Counted from the first letter of the stretch, positions 40,222-51,065 are shown. The stretch: 64,000 bases of DNA from Verrucomicrobiaceae bacterium (GCA_028293825.1 JAQGNY010000039.1:1-64000), one strand, 5' to 3'. Notes: generated by a model from the sequence alone, not told the origin. Numbers and translations: made by a program.

Positions 40222-41994
40222 CTAGTATGTACGTGCTTTCGGCTGGAATGTATCAACGGTTTTCGGCGAAAAATTGACCGCGCGCTTGGCAACCCGCTTT
40301 TCGCCGGGGAAATACAGCGAATGGCACAGCCAGTTTTGATCGTCGCGCTCTGGGAAATCTTCGCGCGCATGTGCGCCGCGACTTTCTTTGCGCTCCTCCG
40401 CAGCGATCGCGGTGGCTTCCGCCACTTCGAGCAGATTCGCTAATTCCAGCGCTTCGATGCGCGCCGTGTTAAACGCGTTGCTCTTATCTTCGAGATGCAC
40501 ATTGTCGATGCGCTCGCGCAGATCGGCCAATTGGGCAACACCTTTCTGCATGTAATCGCCGCGGCGGAATACACCGAAGAAATTCTGCATCGTGGCTTGC
40601 AATTCTTTGCGCAGATCGGCAGTTCTTTCGCCGCCTTTACTGTTGTTGACGCGATGCAAGCGCGTCATCGACTGCTCGACGTCGGATTCGCTGGCGTCGC
40701 GATGTTCGATGCCTTCACGCAGCGCTTTCTCAATGAACAGACCCGACGCGCGCCCGAAGACGACGAGATCGAGCAGCGAGTTACCGCCCAAACGGTTGGC
40801 GCCATGCACCGAAACGCACGCCACTTCTCCGCATGCAAACAGGCCTTCGATGACTTTCTCATTGCCATTGCTGTCGATAGTTAACGCTTGGCCATGAATG
40901 TTAGTCGGAATACCGCCCATCATGTAATGGCAAGTTGGTACTACCGGAATAGGCTCTTTAACTGGATCGATGTGAGCAAATGTTTTCGACAGCTCGCAAA
41001 TACCCGGCAGACGAGAATGAAGTACTTCTTCACCGAGATGATCGAGCTTGAGATAAACGTGATCGCCATTGGGACCGCAACCGCGGCCTTCAATAATTTC
41101 CATGATCATCGAGCGCGCAACTACGTCGCGGCCGGCGAGATCTTTTGCATTCGGCGCATAGCGCTCCATGAAGCGCTCGCCGTTTTTGTTGATCAAATAG
41201 CCGCCTTCGCCGCGGCAACCTTCGGTGACCAATACACCAGCGCCGGCGATTCCGGTCGGATGGAATTGCCACATTTCGATGTCTTGTACCGGGAAGCCGG
41301 CACGCAGTGCCATGCCGACACCGTCGCCGGTATTGATGTGCGCATTGGTGGTCGATGCGTAAATACGACCTGCGCCGCCGGTGGCGAATACCGTCGCTTT
41401 CGATTTAACGTAAACGACTTCGCCGTTTTCCATGCAAATCGCGATTACGCCGGTGACAACGCCGTCTTGGTTCTTAACTAAATCGACTGCGTACCATTCA
41501 TTGAAGAACTGCGTGTTGTTCTTCATGTTGGCTTGATAAAGCGTGTGCAGCAGGGCGTGGCCGGTGCGGTCGGCGGCGGCGCAGGTACGGGCTGCCTGAG
41601 TCGGATTATCCGGGCCTTTGGACTGGCCACCGAACGGACGCTGATAAATACGGCCCTCTTCGGTACGCGAGAACGGCATACCCATGTGGTCGAGCTCGAA
41701 AACAGCCTCTGGACCGACACTGCACATATATTCAATGGCGTCTTGATCGCCGATATAGTCAGAGCCTTTTACCGTGTCGTACATATGCCAACGCCAATCG
41801 TCGTTGGGATCCGCGCTCGCAATGGCGCAGGTAATACCGCCCTGTGCGGACACCGTGTGCGAACGAGTCGGAAAAACTTTAGTGATTACTGCGGTTTTGT
41901 AACCGGATTGCGAGAGCTGCAGCGCGGCGCGCATACCCGCGCCGCCGCCGCCGACAATTACGCCATCAAAAGAAATGGTACGAATATTAGCCAT
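40222..41994 (-). CDS. sdhA: succinate dehydrogenase flavoprotein subunit
   Basis: 590 residues from [25 protein letters not shown]; a longer frame overlaps sdh[12 protein letters not shown] contains the His that carries covalent FAD, and HPTG and catalytic Arg regions ([22 protein letters not shown]) follow. It oxidises succinate to fumarate. Its ATG overlaps the end of sdhD by 8 bp. Confidence 0.97.
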   Translation of the reverse strand: MANIRTISFDGVIVGGGGAGMRAALQLSQSGYKTAVITKVFPTRSHTVSAQGGITCAIASADPNDDWRWHMYDTVKGSDYIGDQDAIEYMCSVGPEAVFELDHMGMPFSRTEEGRIYQRPFGGQSKGPDNPTQAARTCAAADRTGHALLHTLYQANMKNNTQFFNEWYAVDLVKNQDGVVTGVIAICMENGEVVYVKSKATVFATGGAGRIYASTTNAHINTGDGVGMALRAGFPVQDIEMWQFHPTGIAGAGVLVTEGCRGEGGYLINKNGERFMERYAPNAKDLAGRDVVARSMIMEIIEGRGCGPNGDHVYLKLDHLGEEVLHSRLPGICELSKTFAHIDPVKEPIPVVPTCHYMMGGIPTNIHGQALTIDSNGNEKVIEGLFACGEVACVSVHGANRLGGNSLLDLVVFGRASGLFIEKALREGIEHRDASESDVEQSMTRLHRVNNSKGGERTADLRKELQATMQNFFGVFRRGDYMQKGVAQLADLRERIDNVHLEDKSNAFNTARIEALELANLLEVAEATAIAAEERKESRGAHAREDFPERDDQNWLCHSLYFPGEKRVAKRAVNFSPKTVDTFQPKARTY

Positions 41995-42361
41995 GGTTAC
42001 CCCACAAAATCTGGATGCCCCAAACCACATAAGTGAATAGGACGATTGCAATGAAAGCCTGTGCCAACAAACGCAACGGGGTCGCTTTCGCTCCCATCAA
42101 ACGCTCGGTTAAATAATCCGTGGTCAATGACCACAAAACGATCCACGCATTCGCTGCAATAGACAAAATCGCTGCCATACTAAAAATGCGCACCCAGGTT
42201 TGAGTGAACAACGCTTTCCACTCGGCAAATCCCAATTGGGGACCAAAAAACACCACGCCGACGATAAAGAGTGTGTAGGCCAAGAGCACAAGCGCAGTGA
42301 CGCGCTGTACCAGCCAATCGGAAAGACCACTGCGGCCAAGATTAGTAACTGCGGTTACCAT
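41987..42361 (-). CDS. sdhD: succinate dehydrogenase membrane anchor subunit D
   Basis: 124 residues with three predicted membrane helices. The N-terminal [19 protein letters not shown] matches the family. Together with SdhC it binds quinone and haem b in the inner membrane. Overlaps sdhC by 7 bp and sdhA by 8 bp, so translation is probably coupled. Confidence 0.93.
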   Translation of the reverse strand: MVTAVTNLGRSGLSDWLVQRVTALVLLAYTLFIVGVVFFGPQLGFAEWKALFTQTWVRIFSMAAILSIAANAWIVLWSLTTDYLTERLMGAKATPLRLLAQAFIAIVLFTYVVWGIQILWGNHG

Positions 42362-42729
42362 ATGCGTGCCCCCACCAGGACGATCAAAATTACGCTGACC
42401 ACAAACACAATGCGTGCACTGCGGCTGCCGCCTTCCATGGTTTCACCAATGCCAAGATCCATGGTCAAGTGTCGAATGCCAGCGACCGTGTGATAGATCA
42501 ATACGGCAAGCACGCCCCACACGATCAGTTTGCAAAGGAATGAATCGAACAATGCTTTAACTGCATTAAATCCGTCTTCGCTGGAAAGCGAACTATCGAG
42601 TAGCCACATCAAAATCGCGACTCCAATAAAGAGCGCGACACCTGAGATGCGGTGCAGCAATGAAGCATAGGCAGTAATCGGCAGAGAAATCGTACCGATG
42701 TCGAGATTAACAGGGCGTTGTTTATTCAC
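42355..42729 (-). CDS. sdhC: succinate dehydrogenase cytochrome b556 subunit C
   Basis: 124 residues from the GTG at 42729, giving MNKQRPVNLDIGTISLPITA, the usual SdhC opening. The conserved SLLHRISGVALF segment and the later haem-ligand region YHTVAGIRHLTMD are present within three membrane helices. The open frame runs on to 42882 but that covers the promoter leader. First gene of the sdhCDAB-sucAB-lpd-sucCD block. Confidence 0.94.
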   Translation of the reverse strand: MNKQRPVNLDIGTISLPITAYASLLHRISGVALFIGVAILMWLLDSSLSSEDGFNAVKALFDSFLCKLIVWGVLAVLIYHTVAGIRHLTMDLGIGETMEGGSRSARIVFVVSVILIVLVGARIW

Positions 42730-42880
42730 GGATTCATCACACTGGTTGTGGCCAGCCGTTTTTCGCATCGACGAAATGGGCAAGCAGTTGCACGGAAGTG
42801 AAACACGTACGGTGAAATGACTGAATTTCGGCAATGCGACGCAAAGAAAAACACGTAGCAAGGCTGAGAAATCGCCGCGC

Positions 42881-42909
42881 ATTATAGGCAGATCAAATTT
42901 GGATTACAA
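42881..42909 (-). promoter_or_regulatory. sigma-70 promoter of the sdh-suc block
   Basis: On the minus strand TTGTAA and a perfect TATAAT are separated by exactly 17 bp. The leader to the sdhC GTG would be about 145 nt. Confidence 0.75.
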
Positions 42910-43069
42910 ACTAAGTCGGCGACGTGAAGGCGCGCAAATCACTGTTAGATAAGCGGCCTTTGTCGAATTACTGCGAATTTTTACAGCATGATGAAACACT
43001 ATTGTCTATTCAAAAACGCCACGTGTATTTTCGCTGGGGCGTTTCGATTCACGCGCACGGAAATTGCTT

Positions 43070-43075
43070 TATACT
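43070..43075 (+). promoter_or_regulatory. probable -10 box of the gltA promoter
   Basis: TATACT lies about 130 bp before the gltA ATG. The -35 region at the expected distance is weak (near TTCGATTC), which would fit an activator-dependent promoter, but this is a guess. Confidence 0.4.
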
Positions 43076-43202
43076 GACGACGATCCCACGTTTGTAAACA
43101 ACGGCGACAACTCAAACCGATCTCGGTTTGCTGCTTCGCGTTGAATCTAGAAGTGTGTAAGCCCGCGCCAATTCAGTACAGGCAGATGACAGGAGCCCCG
43201 CA

Positions 43203-44486
43203 ATGACCGACAAGAAAGCGACACTAGCCATCGAAGGAAAAGACCCGATTGATCTTCCGATTTACTCTGGCACCATGGGTCCCGATGTAATCGATGTCGG
43301 TGCGCTACTGGCTAACGGCTATTTCACGTACGACCCCGGTTTTGTTTCCACCGCGGCCTGCGAATCCAAAATTACTTTCATCGATGGCGACAAAGGTATC
43401 TTGTTGCATCGCGGTTATCCGATAGAGCAACTCGCGGAAAAATCCGATTACGTTGAGACCTGCTATCTGTTGCTGTTCGGCGAATTGCCGACCCGCGAAC
43501 AAAAAATTGCATTCAAAGAGCGCATTCGTAATCACACAATGGTGCACGACCAGATTTCGCGCTTCTTTAATGGCTTCCGTCGCGATGCCCATCCGATGGC
43601 AATCATGTGCGGCGTGATCGGCGCATTGTCCGCGTTCTATCACGATTCGCTGGACATCAATAATCCGCAACATCGCGAAACATCTGCAGTGCGTTTGATC
43701 GCAAAAATGCCGACGCTCGCGGCGATGGCTTTCAAATATTCTATCGGCCAGCCGTTCATGTACCCGCGCAATGATCTCAGCTACGCGGAAAACTTCCTTT
43801 ACATGATGTTCGGCAATCCGTGCGAAGAATATAAAGTGAATCCGATTTTGGCTCGCGCCATGGATCGCATCTTCCTGTTGCACGCCGACCACGAACAAAA
43901 TGCATCGACCTCGACAGTACGCTTGACCGGCTCCACCGGCGCCAATCCATTCGCCTGTATTTCTGCCGGTATTGCTGCGCTGTGGGGGCCGTCGCACGGC
44001 GGCGCCAACGAAGCCGTATTGAATATGCTGGAAGAAATTGGTGACGAGTCGCGCATTCCAGAATTCATCGAACGCGCTAAAGACAAAAATAGCGGCTTTA
44101 AGCTGATGGGCTTTGGTCATCGCGTTTATAAGAACTTCGATCCACGCGCCAAAGTGATGAAACAAACTGCGGATGAAGTGCTGAAAGAACTCGGCCACGA
44201 CAACGATCCGTTGCTGAAAATCGCAAAACGCCTGGAAAAAATCGCGCTGGAAGATCCGTACTTCGTACAGAAAAAACTCTATCCGAACGTAGACTTCTAT
44301 TCCGGCATTATCCTCAAAGCGATTGGCATTCCGAGCAGCATGTTTACCGTTATTTTTGCTCTCGGCCGTACCCCCGGCTGGATTGCGCACTGGCATGAAA
44401 TGATCAGTGGGCCGTACAAAATTGGTCGCCCACGCCAGCTCTATACAGGCCCAACTACTCGCGATTATCCGGATGACCGCGGTTAA
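43203..44486 (+). CDS. gltA: citrate synthase (type II, hexameric form)
   Basis: 427 residues. Active-site His residues are in [16 protein letters not shown] and [16 protein letters not shown], and the catalytic Asp region near the C-terminus is present. The length and the N-terminal beta domain match the NADH-regulated type II enzyme of gammaproteobacteria. It condenses acetyl-CoA with oxaloacetate. An ACAGGAG ribosome site precedes the ATG. It is divergent from sdhC, as in many gammaproteobacteria. Confidence 0.97.
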   Translation: MTDKKATLAIEGKDPIDLPIYSGTMGPDVIDVGALLANGYFTYDPGFVSTAACESKITFIDGDKGILLHRGYPIEQLAEKSDYVETCYLLLFGELPTREQKIAFKERIRNHTMVHDQISRFFNGFRRDAHPMAIMCGVIGALSAFYHDSLDINNPQHRETSAVRLIAKMPTLAAMAFKYSIGQPFMYPRNDLSYAENFLYMMFGNPCEEYKVNPILARAMDRIFLLHADHEQNASTSTVRLTGSTGANPFACISAGIAALWGPSHGGANEAVLNMLEEIGDESRIPEFIERAKDKNSGFKLMGFGHRVYKNFDPRAKVMKQTADEVLKELGHDNDPLLKIAKRLEKIALEDPYFVQKKLYPNVDFYSGIILKAIGIPSSMFTVIFALGRTPGWIAHWHEMISGPYKIGRPRQLYTGPTTRDYPDDRG

Positions 44487-44499
44487 TATTTAATGCCGT

Positions 44500-44530
44500 A
44501 AAAATAGCCCGCCTAGCGGGCTATTTTTTT
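44500..44530 (+). terminator. terminator of gltA
   Basis: A perfect stem AATAGCCCG / CGGGCTATT with a 5-nt loop is followed by a T run, about 17 bp after the gltA stop codon. Confidence 0.9.
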
Positions 44531-44625
44531 GCGCGACGAAAACACACAGCGACTAAATACGCGTGATTTAATTTAAAAAAATAGGCCACACTCGCCGCAC
44601 CACCACTTAATAAGGAATTCACTGG

Positions 44626-46068
44626 ATGAATCAGCGCTTCGCGCTCAGATATGCTTCATGCGCACTTTGGAGCTGTTTAATGCTTACCGGCTGCGGCGGC
44701 GATTCGCACGGACCGTGGAGCGGCAACGATAACAATGTCGCTCCGGGCACAGTGGTTGGCTTAGCAGGAAATGCCGGCGATGGTGCAATAAGTCTGGGCT
44801 GGTCACCACCGATAACGGGCGATGCGCCGTTCAGCTATACCGTTCAAGTAACACCTGCGTCGAATGGCGCGCAGATCACTCAATCCGAGACCAGCGTAAT
44901 CGTGCGTGGGTTAGTCAACGCGACTAATTACTCAATATCCGTCAGGGCAACAAATCAAGTAGGCGCTGGAACAATCGCCACGCTCCAGCTAACCCCGAAG
45001 GCATTAACTGCGACCTACTCGACGGTTAACGTGATTGGCAATAACACAGGCAGCGCCGCTAGCGGCATTGCCGATCCAACGTTGCTGCGCCTGGCTAACG
45101 GCAATATTTGGATGGTCTACTCCAGCGTCAATTATTACGGAAGTCCGGTAACCCAAGACAAATCTACAAGCCTCGCACTGAGTAGCGATGGCGGCGCAAC
45201 TTTTAATTACATGCGTACGCTAGGCGCCGCAACCAATGCCTCTGTCACCGGCACGACAGGAAATGTTTGTGCAGGAACAACCTGCAATGGCCGCTGGGTT
45301 TACGAAGCCCCCTTTGTAGTTGATGACGCCAACGATCCGAACGCGTCGCGACGCTTCAAAGTTTTTGCGCATAAATATTTTTTATATCCAAGCGCAAACC
45401 CATCAGCGATTTACACCCTTGGCGCGATTGTGATGTGGGCTGCACCCGCATTAGATGCGACCACCTGGTCGGCCGAACAAAGTGTTTTAGGTTGGAACTC
45501 CACTCCGCCTGAGCTCACACCTAACCGCATCGTTAATACAATTAATCCCGCTCTCAATGAATGCTTAACCATTCGTGAAGGCAGCGCTTCTTCATTCAAA
45601 GGAGCACTCGACTTTGTGTTTGCCTGCGATAACGGCAGCACGCAAAAAATTGTGCAGCTGCGCTCAACCGATCATGCGAATACGTTCAGCTATGTAGGAA
45701 CATTATTAGAGGCAGCCGATGCTGCGCCGTTCAACGCGAATTATTTCGGTGCGCCTGCGCTAGTCACTACCGAAACCAATGCTCAATTGCTGCTTGCGAC
45801 GCCCGCAGTAAATCGCACCGTTAATGGCGCAAGCACTTCCAATGCATATTCGGGTTGTGTGGTATTTCCGATAGAAAGCGAACAAAACGCTACGCTGTTT
45901 CGAAGCGGTGCCACACCGCTTTCTATTTTGCAGATCCCGGCTCTAACAGATCAGCTCAATGGCGGCTGCGCGTGGGAGCGAGGCATTACCGGTGTAGGTA
46001 TTTTGATGAATGAACGTACGGCAAATCCGGTCAACTTTAGTGTCGTCAACACGCAGATAAACTTCTAG
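44626..46068 (+). CDS. fibronectin type III lipoprotein of unknown function
   Basis: 480 residues. A lipoprotein signal ends at the lipobox LTGC (Cys23). A Gly/Asn-rich linker leads to one fibronectin type III domain (about 38-125; SLGWSPP, YSISVRATN). The remaining 350 residues have repeated features such as DPTLLRLANGNIWMVYSS and SLALSSDGGATF, which resemble blades and Asp-box-like turns of sialidase or glycosidase beta-propellers. Four or more cysteines in the propeller part may form disulfides. A surface carbohydrate-binding or hydrolase role is possible but not shown. It has its own position between two terminator-bounded units. Confidence 0.8.
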   Translation: MNQRFALRYASCALWSCLMLTGCGGDSHGPWSGNDNNVAPGTVVGLAGNAGDGAISLGWSPPITGDAPFSYTVQVTPASNGAQITQSETSVIVRGLVNATNYSISVRATNQVGAGTIATLQLTPKALTATYSTVNVIGNNTGSAASGIADPTLLRLANGNIWMVYSSVNYYGSPVTQDKSTSLALSSDGGATFNYMRTLGAATNASVTGTTGNVCAGTTCNGRWVYEAPFVVDDANDPNASRRFKVFAHKYFLYPSANPSAIYTLGAIVMWAAPALDATTWSAEQSVLGWNSTPPELTPNRIVNTINPALNECLTIREGSASSFKGALDFVFACDNGSTQKIVQLRSTDHANTFSYVGTLLEAADAAPFNANYFGAPALVTTETNAQLLLATPAVNRTVNGASTSNAYSGCVVFPIESEQNATLFRSGATPLSILQIPALTDQLNGGCAWERGITGVGILMNERTANPVNFSVVNTQINF

Positions 46069-46072
46069 AGCT

Positions 46073-46333
46073 TCAATGTAAGGTCGTTGAGGGCGCTGTC
46101 GTTTTTTTCGGTGTTTCACAGGTCCCACACGTGTCGCAGCCGCTGCCGCAACCAGCACCACCGCCCGACCACTTAACCCCGATGGCGTTAACCCATGCCG
46201 GATATTGTGTGAGCTGCAAATGAAGACCCGCGTTTTTGCGCCAGCGCGGCAGCAACTTGCCCAGCATATACAGAGCGCTGATGCCGACGATTGCGATCAC
46301 GATAAACATCTGTATCGAATAATTGATAGTCAT
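46073..46333 (-). CDS. FeoB-associated Cys-rich membrane protein
   Basis: 86 residues from the ATG at 46333, which overlaps the feoB stop by 4 bp. One membrane helix (about 5-27) is followed by a basic stretch (KLLPRWRK) and a Cys-rich tail (GCGSGCDTCGTCETP, four cysteines) able to bind metal or an Fe-S cluster. Small proteins of this type often follow feoB where feoC is absent; their exact job in ferrous iron uptake is not established. Confidence 0.85.
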   Translation of the reverse strand: MTINYSIQMFIVIAIVGISALYMLGKLLPRWRKNAGLHLQLTQYPAWVNAIGVKWSGGGAGCGSGCDTCGTCETPKKTTAPSTTLH

Positions 46334-48198
46334 AGCAGTCGACTCGCAATTTGATAAGTGATGAAGGACGCAACGTACGCCAACGCAAATAGATAGGCTG
46401 TGGCAAAAAACATCGTGCGCCACGAATTGGTTTCGCGACGAATTACGGCAAGCGTGGACAAACACTGGGGCGCAAATACATACCATGCGAGCAGTGACAA
46501 TGCGGTCGCCGCCGACCATTGCGACGAAATAATCGGCGCCAACTCAGCCGCAGCGCTATCGGATGCGGCAGACAGCGCATAAACCGTCGCCATGGCACTC
46601 ACCGCCACTTCACGCGCTGCCAGTCCCGGAACCAGCGCAATACAAATCTGCCAATTGAACCCAATCGGGGCAAAAATATATTCAAGTGCATGACCAATGC
46701 GTCCGGCAAAGCTGTAATCGATCGCCGGCTCCGTAGCTCCGATTGGCGCGCCGGGATAGCTCGATAAAAACCACAGCAGCACGGTCAGCGAAAGAATGAT
46801 GGTGCCGACGCGCCGGATAAAAATGTAGGCGCGCTCCCACAAACCGATCGCAACATCACGCGGATGCGGCACGCGATAAGAAGGCAACTCCATTAACAAA
46901 GTATGCTCGGCTTGCTCTCGGCGCATCAGCTTCATCACCATTGCAACCAGCAAAACCGCGACGACGCCGGCGACATACAAACTAAACAGAACCACGCCCT
47001 GCAAATTAAAAACGCCAAAAACCGTATGCGCCGGCACGAATGCGCCGATCAACAATGCATAAACCGGCAAGCGTGCAGAACACGTAATCAACGGTGTCAC
47101 CAGAATGGTGACCAAACGATCGCGCTCATCTTGGATCGTGCGGGTAGCCATGATGCCGGGAATCGCGCAAGCAAATCCCGATAACAACGGAATGAATGAG
47201 CGCCCCGTCAAACCGGCGCTGACCATCAATCTATCCAGCAAAAAGGCTGCGCGCGGCAAATAACCGGATTCTTCGAGCGCGATGATGAAGAGAAACAAAA
47301 ACAATATTTGCGGCAAAAACACCAGCACCGAACCTGCGCCACTGATGACACCTTCTATCAACAAGCTCCGCAATGGCCCTTCCGGCATCACTGCCTGCAG
47401 CGAGTTGCTGACAAATTCGATAGCGACCTTGATGCCGTCCATAAGTGGTGCGGCCCAGGAAAACACCGCCTGAAACATCAAAAACATCGTCACCGCGAGA
47501 ATGACGAAACCCCAAATCGGATGCAGCGCCCAACGATCAAGTGCGTCATCAATCGCAGCCGTGCGGCGCGGCACCAGGACAGACTCAGCCAGCAACCGTC
47601 TTACTTCGACATGCAGATCGATATCGCTCGCCAATGCCGGCGGTGTATACGGCAACGGCTGGTCGAGTTGTTCAAGCAACGCTTTGGCACCACCGCGTCG
47701 CACCGCAATGGTTTCCACAACGGGTACGCCGAGCGCTTGCTGCAATTTTTCTTTATCGATGAGAATGCCGCGGCGCTTCGCCGCATCGACCATATTCAGC
47801 GCAACGATCATCGGCACACCGAGTTGACGCAGCTCCAACGCAAACCGCAGATGTAATCGCAAATTGGTCGCGTCGAGCACGCATACGATCAGGTCGGGAC
47901 GCGCTTCGCCGTCAAGGCGACCAAGACAAATATCACGCGTAATCGCTTCGTCGAGACTGGTCGCCGCCAAGCTATAGGCGCCGGGAAGATCAAGGATATG
48001 AATGACGTGTCCTGGCGAAACCTCGCAGCGCCCTTCTTTGCGCTCGACGGTAACACCTGCGTAATTGGCCACTTTCTGGCGGCTGCCGGTCAGCTGATTA
48101 AAGAGCGCGGTCTTACCGCAATTAGGATTACCAACTAACGCGATACGCTCGGGCAAGGCGTGGGAAACAACGGCAATATTCATCACTGATTCACTCAT
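46330..48198 (-). CDS. feoB: ferrous iron transport protein B
   Basis: 622 residues. The N-terminal G-protein domain has GNPNCGKTALFNQL (G1), DLPGAYSL (G3) and NMVD (G4), followed by a GDI helical region and a membrane part with two related Gate halves. It is shorter than the E. coli protein at its C-terminus, as in many gammaproteobacteria. FeoB imports Fe2+ across the inner membrane. Its ATG overlaps the feoA stop by 4 bp. Confidence 0.96.
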   Translation of the reverse strand: MSESVMNIAVVSHALPERIALVGNPNCGKTALFNQLTGSRQKVANYAGVTVERKEGRCEVSPGHVIHILDLPGAYSLAATSLDEAITRDICLGRLDGEARPDLIVCVLDATNLRLHLRFALELRQLGVPMIVALNMVDAAKRRGILIDKEKLQQALGVPVVETIAVRRGGAKALLEQLDQPLPYTPPALASDIDLHVEVRRLLAESVLVPRRTAAIDDALDRWALHPIWGFVILAVTMFLMFQAVFSWAAPLMDGIKVAIEFVSNSLQAVMPEGPLRSLLIEGVISGAGSVLVFLPQILFLFLFIIALEESGYLPRAAFLLDRLMVSAGLTGRSFIPLLSGFACAIPGIMATRTIQDERDRLVTILVTPLITCSARLPVYALLIGAFVPAHTVFGVFNLQGVVLFSLYVAGVVAVLLVAMVMKLMRREQAEHTLLMELPSYRVPHPRDVAIGLWERAYIFIRRVGTIILSLTVLLWFLSSYPGAPIGATEPAIDYSFAGRIGHALEYIFAPIGFNWQICIALVPGLAAREVAVSAMATVYALSAASDSAAAELAPIISSQWSAATALSLLAWYVFAPQCLSTLAVIRRETNSWRTMFFATAYLFALAYVASFITYQIASRLL

Positions 48199-48434
48199 GC
48201 GGCCGGCGCGACAACAACGCGCGCGGCCTCCGCGCGCCGCAGCGCAAAACGGGTAAAGCCAACCTGAACCACCAATGGGCCGGCACTGAATAAACCGCGT
48301 GCCACGACTCGAACAGCCTCACCGGAAACGAAACCCAGCGCGCGCAAGCGTTCTGCAATAGGATCGGCAACGGACTTTTCTTCAACATGTTCAACGACGG
48401 CCGAATGGCCGAACGGTAAATCGCTCAAAAGCAT
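48195..48434 (-). CDS. feoA: ferrous iron transport protein A
   Basis: 79 residues from the ATG at 48434 (a TTG three codons earlier is possible). An SH3-like FeoA domain is indicated by ADPIAERLRALGFVSGEAVRVVARG and VQVGFTRFALRRAEAARV. FeoA is a small cytoplasmic partner of FeoB. First gene of feoA-feoB-Cys-rich protein; a Fur box lies just upstream. Confidence 0.92.
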   Translation of the reverse strand: MLLSDLPFGHSAVVEHVEEKSVADPIAERLRALGFVSGEAVRVVARGLFSAGPLVVQVGFTRFALRRAEAARVVVAPAA

Positions 48435-48740
48435 GAAACGCAAACACCAACTAAATGAGAATCATTTTTGATTATAGGCCCGAGTCACGTCCTATGGATA
48501 GATATTCTTGCAATCAACTACTTACGTGAATTATCCAGGACAACGCGGTTAGCTTTTTATTCGGTAATAGATGAATTTTTTATCGAAAATTTGGGCTATT
48601 TCGAATAATCGATCTGATCACAATAAGCAAAACCTATCGCCCCGCCAATTAATCACAATTGGCTGTATCACACCTTAGCCATTAATCTAGTCCTGTTTTC
48701 AACCAAGGCCTGTTTTCAAAAACTTATTAGGAGCGTTGCC
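48435..48740. other. divergent region between feoA and ahpC
   Basis: 306 bp, AT-rich. The feoA side holds the Fur box (48451-48469). The ahpC side has a TAGGAGCG ribosome site and several AT-rich stretches; no certain promoter or OxyR site could be assigned. Confidence 0.5.
48451..48469 (-). promoter_or_regulatory. Fur box upstream of feoAB
   Basis: The 19-bp site around ATGAGAATCATTT matches the Fur consensus GATAATGATAATCATTATC at 13 of 19 positions. It lies 17 bp before the feoA start, a position fitting iron-dependent repression of ferrous iron uptake. Confidence 0.7.
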
Positions 48741-49307
48741 ATGACCAGCATCATTAATAGCGAAATCAAACCATTTAAAGCCACTGCTTATCACAACGGC
48801 AAATTCGTTCCGATATCGGATGCCGATCTGAAAGGCAAATGGGCTGTCGTCGTATTTTATCCGGCCGACTTCACCTTCGTATGTCCGACCGAGCTTGGCG
48901 ATTTGGCCGATTACTATGCTGAATTCCAAAAAATGGGTGTTGAAGTGTATTCGGTTTCGACCGATACGCACTTTACTCACAAGGCATGGCACGACGCTTC
49001 GGACACGATCAAAAAAATTCAATACCCAATGATTGGCGACCCCACGCAAGCAATCGCACGCAACTTCAATGTTCTTATTGAAGAAGAAGGCTTAGCACTG
49101 CGCGGTACGTTCGTCATCAACCCCGAAGGCGTAATTAAAGTCGCTGAGATTCACGACTTGGGCATCGGCCGCTCGGCTAAAGAGCTGCTGCGTAAAGTTC
49201 AAGCTGCGCAATATGTGGCAACGCACGATGGCGAAGTTTGTCCCGCTGCATGGCAGCCGGGCGAAGAAACACTGGCACCGTCGCTCGATCTGGTTGGCAA
49301 AATCTAA
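48741..49307 (+). CDS. ahpC: alkyl hydroperoxide reductase AhpC
   Basis: 188 residues of the typical 2-Cys peroxiredoxins. The peroxidatic Cys48 is in [10 protein letters not shown] and the resolving Cys167 in GEVCPAAW. AhpC reduces H2O2 and organic peroxides and is recycled by AhpF, encoded 72 bp downstream. An AGGAG ribosome site is present. Confidence 0.97.
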   Translation: MTSIINSEIKPFKATAYHNGKFVPISDADLKGKWAVVVFYPADFTFVCPTELGDLADYYAEFQKMGVEVYSVSTDTHFTHKAWHDASDTIKKIQYPMIGDPTQAIARNFNVLIEEEGLALRGTFVINPEGVIKVAEIHDLGIGRSAKELLRKVQAAQYVATHDGEVCPAAWQPGEETLAPSLDLVGKI

Positions 49308-49379
49308 TCTCCATCGAAACACTGATCGGGGAGAAATCCCCGACTTTCAAAAATATTCTGATCAACGCGGAGATCCGTC

Positions 49380-50978
49380 ATGCTGGATTCCAATCTTAAG
49401 ACCCAATTAAAAGCGTATCTGGAAAAGGTGGATGCACCGATCGAGATTACCGCGTCGATCGACGAGAGTGATTCATCCTTACTGAATAAATCGCGCGAAA
49501 TGCTGGCACTGCTCGACGATATCGCCAGTCTGTCGTCCAAAATTTCGGTACGCGAAGATGCGGATGCGGATGTGCGTAAACCGTCCTTCGCTATTACGCG
49601 CGCCGACGCAAACATGGGCATCCGTTTTGCCGGTATTCCGATGGGCCACGAATTTACCTCTCTGGTCTTAGCTTTGCTGCAGGCCAGCGGCTATCCGCCG
49701 AAAGTCGATGCGTCGGTTATCGAACAAATCCGCGCGCTGCCCGGCGACTATCATTTCGAAACATTTGTTTCGTTGAGCTGCCAGACCTGTCCAGAAGTCG
49801 TGCAGGCATTGAATCTAATGGCCGTTGTTAATTCAAAAATCACGCATACGATGATCGACGGTGCGTTGTTTCAAGACGAAGTCAATGAGCGCCAAATTCT
49901 TTCGGTGCCATCGGTATTTTTAAACGGTGTTCAATTTGGCCAAGGCCGCATGACCATCGAAGAAATTATTGCGAAGCTGGATAAAAATTCGGCAGCGCGT
50001 GAAACGGAAAAATTAAAGCAGAAAGAAGTATTCGATGTGTTGGTGGTGGGCGGTGGACCCGCAGGCGCAGCAGCGGCGATTTATGCAGCGCGCAAAGGTA
50101 TTCATACCGGCGTGGTTGCCGAACGTTTCGGCGGTCAGGTGCTCGATACAATGGCTATCGAAAATTTTATTTCCGTAAAAGAAACGGAAGGCCCAAAACT
50201 GGCGATGGCGTTGGAACAACATGTCAAAGAATACGAAGTCGATGTGATGAACTTGCAGCGCGGTGCGAAATTAATTCCAGCCAATGAATCGCAGAGCGGC
50301 TTGATCGAAGTGCAATTGGAAAGCGGTGCAACGCTGCGCAGTAAAAGTGTTGTGGTTGCAACCGGCGCGCGTTGGCGCGAGATGAATGTACCTGGCGAGC
50401 ACAAATTTCGGGGCCGTGGTGTTGCCTATTGCCCGCACTGCGACGGCCCTTTATTTAAAGGTAAACGCGTCGCGGTAATTGGCGGCGGCAACTCTGGCGT
50501 GGAAGCGGCGATTGATCTCGCGAATATTGTCAGTCATGTCACGCTGCTTGAATTCGATAGTAAATTGCGCGCGGATGCCGTGCTGCAGCGCAAATTGTTC
50601 AGTCTGCCGAATGTCACCGTCATCACCTCGGCGCTGTCTACCGAGGTAACCGGAACCGATAAAGTGAATGGGTTAAGTTATACCGATCGCGGCAGCGATA
50701 CCTCACACCACGTCGAACTTGAGGGTATTTTTGTGCAGATTGGTTTACTGCCCAATACCGATTGGCTGAAAGGTACCGTTGCGCTATCGCCGCGTGGCGA
50801 GATCGAAGTCGATCACCGCGGTCAGACTTCGGTCGATGGTGTATTTGCCGCCGGTGATGTAACGACTGCGCCGTTCAAGCAGATCATTATCGCGATGGGC
50901 GAAGGTGCAAAAGCGGCATTAGGTGCGTTCGATCATTTGATTCGCACGTCGGCGCCGGCGGAAGCTGCCGCGGCTTAA
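49380..50978 (+). CDS. ahpF: alkyl hydroperoxide reductase subunit F
   Basis: 532 residues. An N-terminal pair of thioredoxin-like folds carries the CQTC redox pair (about 137-140); the thioredoxin-reductase-like part has the FAD site [19 protein letters not shown], the CPHC redox pair and NADPH-binding [16 protein letters not shown]. It passes electrons from NADH to AhpC. Probably co-transcribed with ahpC; a terminator follows. Confidence 0.97.
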   Translation: MLDSNLKTQLKAYLEKVDAPIEITASIDESDSSLLNKSREMLALLDDIASLSSKISVREDADADVRKPSFAITRADANMGIRFAGIPMGHEFTSLVLALLQASGYPPKVDASVIEQIRALPGDYHFETFVSLSCQTCPEVVQALNLMAVVNSKITHTMIDGALFQDEVNERQILSVPSVFLNGVQFGQGRMTIEEIIAKLDKNSAARETEKLKQKEVFDVLVVGGGPAGAAAAIYAARKGIHTGVVAERFGGQVLDTMAIENFISVKETEGPKLAMALEQHVKEYEVDVMNLQRGAKLIPANESQSGLIEVQLESGATLRSKSVVVATGARWREMNVPGEHKFRGRGVAYCPHCDGPLFKGKRVAVIGGGNSGVEAAIDLANIVSHVTLLEFDSKLRADAVLQRKLFSLPNVTVITSALSTEVTGTDKVNGLSYTDRGSDTSHHVELEGIFVQIGLLPNTDWLKGTVALSPRGEIEVDHRGQTSVDGVFAAGDVTTAPFKQIIIAMGEGAKAALGAFDHLIRTSAPAEAAAA

Positions 50979-51004
50979 TGTAACGCTTAAAACTCACTGT
51001 TTTT

Positions 51005-51042
51005 AATAAGGCCGAAATCAAATATTCCGGCCTTATTTTTTT
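51005..51042. terminator. bidirectional terminator between ahpF and the receptor remnant
   Basis: Stem AATAAGGCCG / CGGCCTTATT with a 13-nt AT-rich loop, followed by T runs on the plus strand and preceded by TTTT; it can serve both ahpF and the convergent 51066 gene. Confidence 0.8.
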
Positions 51043-51065
51043 CGAAAAAAATTGTTCGAATTAAT

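Larger units (their letters stand above)
42730..43202. other. divergent promoter region between sdhC and gltA
   Basis: 473 bp without a gene. It holds the sdh promoter (42881-42909, minus strand) and a probable gltA -10 box (43070-43075). Both genes would have leaders longer than 100 nt, leaving room for post-transcriptional control. No terminator or repeat stands out. Confidence 0.5.

Noticed and set aside
43305-44396. Long minus-strand open frame (363 codons) inside gltA
   Set aside because: It lies wholly antisense to an intact citrate synthase, has no ribosome site or family similarity, and its composition follows from the codon bias of the sense gene.
48565-48600. OxyR-type site upstream of ahpC
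   Set aside because: An ATAG and a CTAT are present but their spacing (29 instead of 33 positions) and the missing inner elements do not fit the four-part OxyR pattern.
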